A DNA stretch of 64,000 bases from Cellulomonas palmilytica (GTDB lineage: Bacteria > Actinomycetota > Actinomycetes > Actinomycetales > Cellulomonadaceae). A program made the translations under genes and the position numbers. Location: NCBI RefSeq assembly GCF_021590045.1, contig NZ_CP062221.1, positions 3,658,001 through 3,722,000 of the forward strand, given 5' to 3'. A model generated the notes under the pieces. That model was given only the letters and a program-made list of their open reading frames with translations. It searched no databases and was not told the origin of the DNA. Positions 15,240-22,549 of the stretch are shown one piece after another (within the stretch, counting starts at the first letter, position 1; each line of letters starts with the position of its first letter).

Positions 15240-15551
15240 ATGGCCGCTGAGGTCTCCGCAGCAGATGGTGCGATCAAGCAGGGCGCGGACGTGGTCGCGC
15301 GTACGCGAAGCGAGCTGCGTTCGGAGCTGAGCTCGCTCGAGGGCAAGCTGTCCGGGATCGGGTCGCACTGGCAGGGCCAGGGCGCGGTCGCGTTCAACCA
15401 GCTGATGGTCCGCTGGCGCGACGACGCGTCGAAGATCGTCGCCGCGCTCGACGAGTTCGAGCAGAACCTGCGCACGTCGCAGTCCACGTACTCCGCGTCG
15501 GACGAGACGCAGCAGTCGACGTTCTCGCGCCTGTCCGGGCGCCTGGGCTGA
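15240..15551 (+). CDS. WXG100-family type VII substrate A, copy 2
   Basis: 103 residues, identical in protein and DNA to the gene at 14373-14684, including ribosome site, W44-Q-G46 and the YSASD signal. It is the first gene of the second duplicated pair. Identity at silent positions points to a very recent duplication or ongoing gene conversion. Upstream, TAGGGT (about 15139) could serve as a -10, distinct from the TACGTT at the matching place of copy 1, so the copies may be expressed differently. Confidence 0.9.
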   Translation: MAAEVSAADGAIKQGADVVARTRSELRSELSSLEGKLSGIGSHWQGQGAVAFNQLMVRWRDDASKIVAALDEFEQNLRTSQSTYSASDETQQSTFSRLSGRLG

Positions 15552-15565
15552 ACGAGGGGATGATC

Positions 15566-15850
15566 ATGAGCGACCTGAAGGTGAACTTCGGTGGCCTGTC
15601 CACCGCCGCCGCCGACATCCAGTCCGGTGCCTCGCACATCGAGTCCAAGCTGAACGACATGGACTCCTCGCTGCAGCCGCTGCGCGCGAACTGGTCCGGT
15701 GAGGCCGCCGGTTCCTACGAGGCCGCACGGGCCAAGTGGACCGCCGCGATCACCGACATGAAGGCGCTGCTGGCCGAGATCGGCCGCGCCGTCGCCACGT
15801 CGAACGACGACTACCAGGCCACCGAGCGAGCCAACGCCGCCCGCTGGTGA
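15566..15850 (+). CDS. WXG100-family type VII substrate B, copy 2
   Basis: 94 residues, identical to the protein at 14699-14983, with W43-S-G45 and YQATE. As there, the ATG six bases after GAGGGG is preferred over the one at 15560. It is followed by its own terminator and then, after about 150 bases, by the rest of the rightward block. Confidence 0.9.
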   Translation: MSDLKVNFGGLSTAAADIQSGASHIESKLNDMDSSLQPLRANWSGEAAGSYEAARAKWTAAITDMKALLAEIGRAVATSNDDYQATERANAARW

Positions 15851-15858
15851 CCTGACCG

Positions 15859-15899
15859 GCGTCGGGCGGGTGACCGGGCGACCGGCACCCGCCCGACGC
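15859..15899 (+). terminator. Terminator of WXG100 pair, copy 2
   Basis: Same 14-bp stem as 14992-15032. A smaller hairpin, gctgcacc/ggtgcagc with a 6-base loop, follows at 15921-15942, before the next gene. Confidence 0.6.
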
Positions 15900-16007
15900 A
15901 CGCACCCACGTCTCCACCACGCTGCACCCCGCCCGGTGCAGCCGCGGGCCACCACCCTCGTCGTGGCCGGCCCGCACCGCATCTCGCATGACCACCCGGG
16001 GGGATCC

Positions 16008-16439
16008 GTGTCGAAGAACGACGTCGGCGTCGACATCGACCTGCTCGAGCAGCAGGTGAGCACGTTGCTGCGGTTGTTCGACCGCATCGACGTCGTCATC
16101 GGGCGGACGCAGGTCGTTCGCTCGAACCAGGACTCCGCGACCTGGTCGACGATGCCCGCCGCCCAGGACTTCGCCGCGGTGTATCGCGCCGAGATCACGC
16201 AGCTGGAGACCGAGTTCGCGACGCTGCGCGAACGCGTCGAGCTGATCCGCGACAACTTGCGCCTCAGCGCCAGTGCGCAAGCACGCACCGACGACGAGGT
16301 CCAGGGCCAGCTGGAGCGGTTCGACCCGAAGCCGTCGACGACCCCGTACTTCCCGCCCGGCTACCCCGGGCCGGTCGCGCCCGGCGCGGACCCGGTGTCC
16401 CCCTGGCGCCCCTCGGGGTCAGGCGACGACTTTCGATGA
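16008..16439 (+). CDS. WXG100-like helical protein of the secretion locus
   Basis: A 143-residue protein. Residues 1-105 are amphipathic helices (DIDLLEQQVSTLLRLFDRID, ITQLETEFATLRERVELIRD) around ATWSTMPAAQDFAAVY, the position where a WXG turn would sit; here it reads W-S-T. The last 35 residues are Pro/Gly-rich. It resembles substrate-like or chaperone-like proteins encoded beside WXG100 genes, but no named family is certain. The GTG at 16008 follows GGGGGG; a longer frame lacks a ribosome site. The stop overlaps the next ATG (ATGA), so it is co-translated with the mycosin-like gene. Confidence 0.72.
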   Translation: MSKNDVGVDIDLLEQQVSTLLRLFDRIDVVIGRTQVVRSNQDSATWSTMPAAQDFAAVYRAEITQLETEFATLRERVELIRDNLRLSASAQARTDDEVQGQLERFDPKPSTTPYFPPGYPGPVAPGADPVSPWRPSGSGDDFR

Positions 16440-17806
16440 GAGCCGCGCGCACCGGTGCGGTGGCCGCGACCGGGCTGCTCCTGGCCGTCGCCGCGGGCGT
16501 CCCCGCGGTGGCGGCGGATGCCGACGACGGCATGTGGTACTACACCGCCACTCGCATGGCGGACCTCCACGAGCGCACCACCGGCAAGGGTGTGCAGGTC
16601 GCGGTGGTCGACACGGCGATCTGGCCCGACGCCGGCGACCTCGCCGGGACATCCGTGCGCGTGCACGAGCCGTCGTTCTGCGCCGACGAGGTGCTCGGCG
16701 ACCCGTTGCCCGCCGCGCAACGCACGGCCGGAGCTGCGCACGGCACCAACATGACCTCGCTCGTCGTCGGCACCGGCAAGGGCCAGAACGGGCAACCCGG
16801 CATCCTCGGCGTCGCCCCCGACGCGGACGTCTGGTTCTACTCCACACTCGTCGGCCCTGACGGCGAGGAGGCCTGCAACCCGGAAGCCGTCGGCGACGTG
16901 AAGTTCGCGTTCGGTGAGGCGATCGACCAGGCGGTGACCGACGGGGCGGACATCATCTCGATCTCGCTGAGCAGCAACATCCTGCTGGACTACTGGGCCG
17001 TCACGCGCGCGTTGCACGAAGGGGTCATCGTCGTCGTGGCGCTGTCGGACGACCCCGGCCAGCCTCACCCGGGCTCGTTCAACGGGGTCGTCACGGTCGA
17101 GTCGGCCGGTCCGGACGGGAACGTGCGTCCTGGGTCACGTCCCGGGGCGGACGTCATCGCGCCCGGCGAGTCGATCCGCCATCTCGACGACGATCTGAGC
17201 TCCTACGTCCTGACGAACGGGTCGTCAGCCGCCACGGCCTTCACCGCCGGAGCACTGGCGCTCGTCTGGTCGGCCTACCCCGAGGCCACGGGCAACCAGA
17301 TCATCCAGACCCTCATCCGCAACACCGACGGCCAGGACCACGAGCTCTACCACGACCCGCTCGCCGGGTACGGGATCGTCAACGTCCGGCACATGCTCGA
17401 GCACGACCCGACGACGTACCCGGACGAGAACCCGCTGCTCGACCACGACCCCGACAGCATCCCCACCTACGAGCAGGTCCAGGACCTCTCCCTCCTGGAC
17501 GACCCCACCCTGCGCGACTCCCCCCGACGCGAGACATCCAGCCCCGCACCGACCACCCCCGCGCCCACGAGCACCGCAGACGCGACCGAGACGACGCAGC
17601 CCACCGCGACGGGGTCCGAGGGAACGTCGAGCACGAACGCCCCGGTGCTCCTGGCCGCAGGCGGTGGCATCCTGGCTGCAGCCATCGCCGCCATCGCGCT
17701 CCTGGCGGCACGCCGACGCCGCAGGGTCCCCGCACACGACATCCCACCCAGCGCCGCACAGACGGCAGACGAGCACGGTCCGGACCTACCAGAAGGGGGC
17801 AAGTGA
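16436..17806 (+). CDS. Second mycosin-like S8 protein, altered oxyanion region
   Basis: A 456-residue protein with a signal sequence (residues 1-27), an S8 domain, a Ser/Thr/Pro-rich linker (about 360-400) and a C-terminal anchor (LLAAGGGILAAAIAAIALL) before RRRRR. Asp59 in VAVVDTAIW, His102 in AHGTNMTSL and Ser264 in NGSSAATA fit the triad. The oxyanion-hole Asn, expected as an A-G-N motif, is missing: the region reads VVVALSDDPGQ. Activity may therefore be weak or absent, and a structural role is possible. It differs strongly from the mycosin at 10222-11478. Start and stop overlap both neighbours, so it belongs to the rightward operon. Confidence 0.82.
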   Translation: MRAARTGAVAATGLLLAVAAGVPAVAADADDGMWYYTATRMADLHERTTGKGVQVAVVDTAIWPDAGDLAGTSVRVHEPSFCADEVLGDPLPAAQRTAGAAHGTNMTSLVVGTGKGQNGQPGILGVAPDADVWFYSTLVGPDGEEACNPEAVGDVKFAFGEAIDQAVTDGADIISISLSSNILLDYWAVTRALHEGVIVVVALSDDPGQPHPGSFNGVVTVESAGPDGNVRPGSRPGADVIAPGESIRHLDDDLSSYVLTNGSSAATAFTAGALALVWSAYPEATGNQIIQTLIRNTDGQDHELYHDPLAGYGIVNVRHMLEHDPTTYPDENPLLDHDPDSIPTYEQVQDLSLLDDPTLRDSPRRETSSPAPTTPAPTSTADATETTQPTATGSEGTSSTNAPVLLAAGGGILAAAIAAIALLAARRRRRVPAHDIPPSAAQTADEHGPDLPEGGK

Positions 17807-19200
17807 CGATGGCCGAGAAGTCCTCCGCCGAGCTCCAGCGGGCGCTCGACGCCAACCCGGACGCGGCGATCGCCGACGCCGAGAGGCTCGAGGCGCTCGG
17901 GGAGCCGCTCCAGGAGATCAGCACCGAGCTGCGCCGCCTCGCGAGCGACCTCGGGCTCGAGGGCATGTCCGGCGACGCCGCGCAGGCGAGCATCGCGGAC
18001 ACTGCCAGGAGCATGCTCGCGAAGGTCGACGCGTTGGCGGCGATCGCGGTCGTCGTCAAGGAGGCGGCGAGCACTGTCGAGACCGCGCAGAGCGAGTACC
18101 GGGCCCTCCCTCTCGGACGGCTCACCTACGCCGAGCGACGCGAGCTCGAGGCGAACGGCGCCTCGACCGGCATCCCCTACATCGAGAACGCTCGCGCGCA
18201 AGAGCGCGAGCGAGAGGCAGCAGCCGCTCTCTCGACGGTGAACGCGCGCCTCAACGAGCTCTCGCTCCAGGTGAAGGGTCTCGCGGACCAGGACCGCCAG
18301 GAAGAGCCCACTCCCAAGAACCCGGGTGACGACGGCGGTGGTCGCACGCCTCGGACGCCGTACGTGCCGCCGTCGGTCCCCAACCCTGGGGTCCAGAACC
18401 CTGTCGACCCGCCGGGCGGTGGAGGCAGGAACCCCGACCCCGACCCCGTCGACGCGCCGGTCCGGCCCCCCGTGACCTACGAGCCCCCGGAGACGGTGAC
18501 GCCCTACGAGCCCCCGGAGACGGGGACGCCCGTCGGCCCGACTCCGATCACGACCGAGCCCGTCATCGGCAACCCGCGTGACACGCACGGCGACGACCGG
18601 CCCAGCCCCGGTTCGCCCGTCGCGCCGGTCGTCGGCGGTCCCGCGATCGGCGGTGGCGGCATCATCGGCGGTGACCCCGGCAGCGGCGGGACGATCGGTG
18701 GTCCCGGCGCCGGCGGCGGCACGATCGGCGGTCCTGGCTCGGGCGGGGTGGCCGGTGGTGCCCTCGCGGGTGGCGCTGTGGTCGGTGGCACCGCGCTCGG
18801 CGCGATGGGTGCGGCCCGCATCGGCGGTGGCGCGCTCGGCGGCGCGATGGGCGGCGTCCTCGCGGGCACGCCCGGGGCGGCCGGAGGTGTCGGTGGAGCA
18901 GCCGTGCTCGGCGGCGGTCCGGCAGGAGCCGGGGCGGCCGGACGCGGGGGCGCGCTGGGCGCCGCCGCGGGTGCGGGCGGCCGAGGGGGCGCGACGAACG
19001 GCATGGTCGGCGCGGCCGGCGGCGGGGCCGCGGGGAGCTCGAAGCGCAAGCGGCGCGCGGGCTCGCTCGGCTACGTCGCACCTGAGCTCGACGAGGACGA
19101 GCCCACGACGACGTCGCGCTCCGCAGGGCTCGCCCGCGGGTCGCGCGAGGACGCCCCGAAGGTCACCGTGAGCACGCCCGAGGAGGACGAGACCTGGTGA
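17803..19200 (+). CDS. Putative type VII secretion substrate, helical head and Pro/Gly-rich tail
   Basis: A 465-residue protein not assignable to a named family. Residues 1-165 are strongly helical and charged (ADAERLEALGEPLQEISTEL), as in WXG100/PPE-type heads. A Pro-rich stretch (about 170-255) with two YEPPET repeats follows, then about 150 residues of Gly/Ala repeats (GGTIGG, GGALGG) and an acidic C-terminus (STPEEDETW). Secreted or surface exposure is inferred from context. The GTG overlaps the previous stop (GTGA); an ATG two codons later has better spacing from GGGGG and may be the true start. Last gene of the rightward block. Confidence 0.75.
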   Translation: MTMAEKSSAELQRALDANPDAAIADAERLEALGEPLQEISTELRRLASDLGLEGMSGDAAQASIADTARSMLAKVDALAAIAVVVKEAASTVETAQSEYRALPLGRLTYAERRELEANGASTGIPYIENARAQEREREAAAALSTVNARLNELSLQVKGLADQDRQEEPTPKNPGDDGGGRTPRTPYVPPSVPNPGVQNPVDPPGGGGRNPDPDPVDAPVRPPVTYEPPETVTPYEPPETGTPVGPTPITTEPVIGNPRDTHGDDRPSPGSPVAPVVGGPAIGGGGIIGGDPGSGGTIGGPGAGGGTIGGPGSGGVAGGALAGGAVVGGTALGAMGAARIGGGALGGAMGGVLAGTPGAAGGVGGAAVLGGGPAGAGAAGRGGALGAAAGAGGRGGATNGMVGAAGGGAAGSSKRKRRAGSLGYVAPELDEDEPTTTSRSAGLARGSREDAPKVTVSTPEEDETW

Positions 19201-19216
19201 CGACCCGCTGACGGGC

Positions 19217-19247
19217 GGAGGCCCCACGCCGCGGGTGCGGGGCCTCC
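19217..19247. terminator. Bidirectional hairpin between convergent genes
   Basis: A 9-bp stem, ggaggcccc/ggggcctcc, with a 13-base loop, 17 bases past the rightward block. It also lies downstream of the leftward RDD/FHA gene. Confidence 0.5.
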
Positions 19248-19269
19248 GAGTCCACCTGCCGTGGCGGCG

Positions 19270-19335
19270 GCCGGGAGGCTGCTCCACGTGCACCGAGCAG
19301 TCCTCGATGCGCCGAGCAGTCCTCGATGCGCCGCG
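19270..19335 (-). pseudogene. Remnant of an FHA-gene 3' end with a 19-bp tandem repeat
   Basis: On the minus strand this stretch encodes RIEDCSVHVEQPPG, which matches RIGDRSVLVEQLPG, the last residues of the RDD/FHA protein at 19459-20892, at 10 of 14 positions. The DNA is alike too: GCTGCTCCACG-GCACCGAGC occurs in both places. A 19-bp unit (gagcagtcctcgatgcgcc) is then repeated perfectly in tandem at 19295-19313 and 19314-19332, which breaks the frame. It looks like a decayed duplicate of the gene tail, not a working gene. Confidence 0.5.
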
Positions 19336-19458
19336 CACGACGTCGCACCCGGTGCCGCAGACGCGGCGCACGTGGACGGCTCGGACCCACTCGGCCCTCG
19401 TCACCCGTCCCGCCCTGGACCGCGCAGCGCAGAAGCCGTGCGCGGCCGTGTGAAGCGG

Positions 19459-20892
19459 TCAGCCCGGGAGCTGCTCCACGAGCACCGAGCGGTCACCGAT
19501 GCGGATGGTCGACCCGCTCGGCACGGGCGTCGGGCGCTCGGGCTCGACCACGACGGACTGCCCCGAGGGCAGCACGACGACCGTGCCGTTGCCGGAGCCC
19601 GCGTCCGCGACCCAGAGCCCGCGCGCGTCGATCCCGAACCGCGCGTGCGTGCGGGACAGGGACCGCTGCGGGTCGTCGACCGTCACGACGTGGTCGCACC
19701 GCTCGCCGTCGCGCGGACGCGGCGCGCGCCCGATGACGCCCGGTCCGCTCACGCTCATCGCCTCGCCCGTGTCGAGCGTGAGGACGAACGTCCGCGGCCG
19801 CGCGGGTGCGGGCGGGTGCGACGGCTGCTGCGGCACGTGGTGCACCGGGGCGGGGTGCGGGGCGCCGGTCGTCGCCGCGGCGTGCGCGGGGCCGGCGGGC
19901 GGGGGCGGGAACCCGGCGCCGGGCGGCGGCGGGTAGCCACCGGGCGGCGGCGGGTAGCCACCGGGCGGCGGCGGGTAGCCACCGGGGGGCGGCGGGTAGC
20001 CGCCGGGCGGGGACGGGAAGGTCGCGGGCGGGGGCGGGAGGACCGCTGCGGGAGCCTGCCCGGCGCCCGGCCCTCCGGGCGCTCCGGCGTACGTCCCGCC
20101 GGCACCGCGTGCGAGGGGGGCCGACGACCCCGGCAGCGGCGGTCCCGAGTACGTGACGGACGGCGCGGCGGATGCCGCGGCGCGCGTGACGGTCGCCCGG
20201 GGGCTGCGCACGTCGACGACGACGGCCCGGCCGGCCCGGTCGTGCCAGCCCTGCCGCAGCGGGGAACGGTCCCCCGCGACGGACCCGACGACGACCCACT
20301 GCCCGACCCCGCCGACGAGGTGCCCGGCGCCGAGCACGAGCGCACGCCGCGCCGCGCGGCCCAGGCCGGGCGCGTACGGCGTCTCGACCCGGGCGGCGCG
20401 CAGGCCGAGCGCGAGGTTGCCGACGGTCCGGCCCGTGCGGGCCTCCCACACGACGAACCCGACCGCGAGCTCGAGCGCGACGAGCGCGGCGAGCACGGGC
20501 TGCTGCGTGGCCCCGAGCACCGCGCCCGCGGCGCCGAGCACGACGAGCGTGTCGATGAGGAAGGCGCCGAGCCGCGCACCGACGCCGACGGTCCGGACCC
20601 CGTCGAACGCGGCCCCCAGGCCGTTCACCAGGCCCGGCGCGCCGGCGAGGCCGGATCCGGCCGCAGCACCCGCCGTAGCGCCCGCCACGGGACCGGCAGC
20701 GGCCGTCGTCGGGACGGACGGACGCGACGACGACCGCGCGGCGGCGCGGCGGCCGCCCGACGCCTTGCGGCGGGTGACCGGCGGCTGCGCCTCGACGACG
20801 ATCATCGGCGCGGCGGGCGCGCCGCAGCTCGTGCAGAACCGCGCGCCCTCCCGCAGCGCGCGTCCGCACGACGCGCAGGTCTGCTCGCTCAT
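19459..20892 (-). CDS. RDD/FHA-domain membrane protein 1 of the secretion locus
   Basis: A 477-residue protein. Its N-terminus is a zinc ribbon with two CxxC pairs (CASCGRALREGARFCTSCG, residues 6-24). An RDD membrane domain with several spans follows (about residues 85-235, GARLGAFLIDTLVVLGAAG and a conserved GWHDRAGR), then a Pro-rich linker with four GGYPPPP repeats, and a C-terminal FHA domain (VIGRAPRPR, RSLSRTHARF, DAGSGNGT). FHA domains bind phosphothreonine, so it may be a phosphorylation-controlled assembly factor. The ATG overlaps the stop of the EccD-like gene upstream (ATGA). A paralogue is at 26521-28260. Confidence 0.87.
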   Translation of the reverse strand: MSEQTCASCGRALREGARFCTSCGAPAAPMIVVEAQPPVTRRKASGGRRAAARSSSRPSVPTTAAAGPVAGATAGAAAGSGLAGAPGLVNGLGAAFDGVRTVGVGARLGAFLIDTLVVLGAAGAVLGATQQPVLAALVALELAVGFVVWEARTGRTVGNLALGLRAARVETPYAPGLGRAARRALVLGAGHLVGGVGQWVVVGSVAGDRSPLRQGWHDRAGRAVVVDVRSPRATVTRAAASAAPSVTYSGPPLPGSSAPLARGAGGTYAGAPGGPGAGQAPAAVLPPPPATFPSPPGGYPPPPGGYPPPPGGYPPPPGGYPPPPGAGFPPPPAGPAHAAATTGAPHPAPVHHVPQQPSHPPAPARPRTFVLTLDTGEAMSVSGPGVIGRAPRPRDGERCDHVVTVDDPQRSLSRTHARFGIDARGLWVADAGSGNGTVVVLPSGQSVVVEPERPTPVPSGSTIRIGDRSVLVEQLPG

Positions 20893-22295
20893 GAGCCCAC
20901 CGTCCTCCGCAGCACCTCGACGAGCCCGGACGCGACGACCGCCGCCGGCAGCGCGAGCGCGACCGCGAGCCCTTCCACCATGTCCGCGAGCCGCGACGCG
21001 ACCACGGACTGCCACCCGCGCGCGAGCGCGGTGCCGACGACCGCGACGACCGCCCCGAGCGCGAGCGCGCCGACCGCGACGGGCACGCGCCACTCGAGCG
21101 GCACCGCGGCCCCGGCCTCGACGAGCAGGGCTCCCGCGGCGAGCCGCGGCAGCCACCGCCCGGCGGTGTCCCGCGAGCTGCGCGGGACGAGCACGAACGC
21201 GAGCAGCACGCACGCGACGAGCGCGTACGAGCCCCATCGCTGCACGGCCGCGACCGGACCGTCGGCCTGCTGTGCGGCGGAGACGACGCCGGGCAGCAGC
21301 GCGACGGCGACGAGGCACGCGAGGGCGGTCGCGGTGATGACGCGCCGCTCGGCGCCCTCGACGGTGCGCGCGACGAGCCGCTGGCTCACGCGGCCGAGCG
21401 CGCGCGGGCGCGGGGCACGCACGGACTCCGCGGTGCGGGCGACCTGCGAGACGTCGACGAGCTGCTCGTCGGGGATCCCGAGCGCGAGGCGCGGCGCGAT
21501 GCGCAGCACGAGGGGTGAGAGGCCGACGAGCAGCGCGGCGCCGGCCTGCGCGGGCAGGTCGAGCAGGAGCGTCGCGGACTGGGCGGCGACGGCGACGGTG
21601 AGCCCGCCGAGGACGACGACGGCGACGTCCTCGCCGTCACGCAGGCGCCGCGTCACGACGGTGCGGGCGCTGGCCGCGACCGTGGCGCACACCAGCGCGA
21701 CCACGACGGCGAGCCGGCGTCCGGGTCCGTCGTCGGGCGGCACGGCCCACGCGCCGGCCGCGGCACCGAGCGTGGGCGCGGCGAGCGTCGCGGCGACGGA
21801 CGCGGACGGTGCGGTTCCCCGCCCGGTGCGGCCCGTGACGGCGACGGCGAGCGCGACGAGCGTGAGCGCGACGGTGACGCCCGTCGAGGCCCATGCCGGC
21901 AGGTCCGGGACCGGACCGAGCATCGCGGTGAGCAGCAGGACGGCGCCGAGAGCGCCCGCGAGCGCGAGCAGCCCGGCCTGCGGGCGGGGGCGGCGCGCGA
22001 GCAGCTCGGGGTCGACGGTGCGGTGACGGCGCGGCTTCGGCGCGGGACGCACGACGTGCAGCGCGGCGCCGTCGGCGACCTGCTCCCCCACCGCGGCGCG
22101 CACGTCGAGGCGCTGCCCGGCGGAGTCGAGGACGAGGGTCGCGGGGTCGTCGAGCGGGACGAGCGCGGCGCGCAGGGCGTCACCGAGCACGACGTCGCGG
22201 CGCAGCGCCACGTGCCGCTGCTCGGTGCCGACGGCGACGACGAGCCGCACGTGCGAGTGCGGGCGGGCGTCGGTCGCCGAACCGGGTGCCGCCAC
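20889..22295 (-). CDS. Second EccD-like membrane protein
   Basis: A 468-residue protein with a ubiquitin-like N-terminal domain (about residues 16-85, HVRLVVAVGTEQRHVALRRD onward), a basic linker, then about eleven hydrophobic helices, the EccD plan. Little identity to the EccD at 12790-14139 is visible. Two different EccD-type proteins could form a mixed vestibule or serve different states; this is inference. The GTG at 22295 was chosen because GGAGG lies five bases upstream, while an in-frame GTG at 22301 overlaps the ribosome site. Co-transcribed with the RDD/FHA gene. Four tandem 14-bp repeats lie directly upstream. Confidence 0.82.
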   Translation of the reverse strand: MAAPGSATDARPHSHVRLVVAVGTEQRHVALRRDVVLGDALRAALVPLDDPATLVLDSAGQRLDVRAAVGEQVADGAALHVVRPAPKPRRHRTVDPELLARRPRPQAGLLALAGALGAVLLLTAMLGPVPDLPAWASTGVTVALTLVALAVAVTGRTGRGTAPSASVAATLAAPTLGAAAGAWAVPPDDGPGRRLAVVVALVCATVAASARTVVTRRLRDGEDVAVVVLGGLTVAVAAQSATLLLDLPAQAGAALLVGLSPLVLRIAPRLALGIPDEQLVDVSQVARTAESVRAPRPRALGRVSQRLVARTVEGAERRVITATALACLVAVALLPGVVSAAQQADGPVAAVQRWGSYALVACVLLAFVLVPRSSRDTAGRWLPRLAAGALLVEAGAAVPLEWRVPVAVGALALGAVVAVVGTALARGWQSVVASRLADMVEGLAVALALPAAVVASGLVEVLRRTVGS

Positions 22296-22307
22296 GCCCA
22301 CCTCCTC

Positions 22308-22363
22308 GTCCGTCCTGCTGGGTCCGTCCTGCTGGGTCCGTCCTGCTGGGTCCGTCCTGCTGG
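22308..22363. repeat. Four tandem copies of a 14-bp repeat
   Basis: gtccgtcctgctgg is repeated four times without mismatch, immediately upstream of the ribosome site of the leftward EccD-like gene. A second, 12-bp repeat (gctcgtcgtcgt, nearly three copies) follows at 22371-22405. The 254-base region between the divergent EccD-like and EccC genes also holds TAGCAT on the minus strand (22462-22457) and TACCGT on the plus strand (22488-22493) as possible -10 boxes, so the repeats would lie in the leftward mRNA leader. Confidence 0.9.
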
Positions 22364-22549
22364 TCGTCGCGCTCGTCGTCGTGCTCGTCGTCGTGCTCGT
22401 CGTCCTGCGCCTTGCGCGGGCCCGCCACCTGCGAACCCGGTCGGGTGGCCGCCCACATGCTACGGGTCCGGATCGCCCCGGTGCGGGTACCGTTGCGCCG
22501 TCCCGTGCATGCTCGACCCCGGCGCACGCTCCGGGCAGCGAGGAGAGCG

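Larger units (their letters stand above)
15177..15906. repeat. 730-bp tandem duplication, unit 2
   Basis: The second unit of the duplication described at 14310-15039. The first mismatches lie at 15176 (G here, C in copy 1) and 15907 (C here, A in copy 1). The roughly 50 bases before each unit are only partly alike: both contain GGTTA, then CCGGTT and CGCGAC. Confidence 0.93.

Noticed and set aside
14310..15906. The 730-bp direct repeats as the ends of a transposon or integrated element
   Set aside because: No transposase, integrase or terminal inverted repeats lie between or next to the units; gene duplication explains them.
19920..20010. Regular 21-base repeats
   Set aside because: They encode the GGYPPPP repeats in the linker of the RDD/FHA protein; a coding repeat, not a regulatory array.
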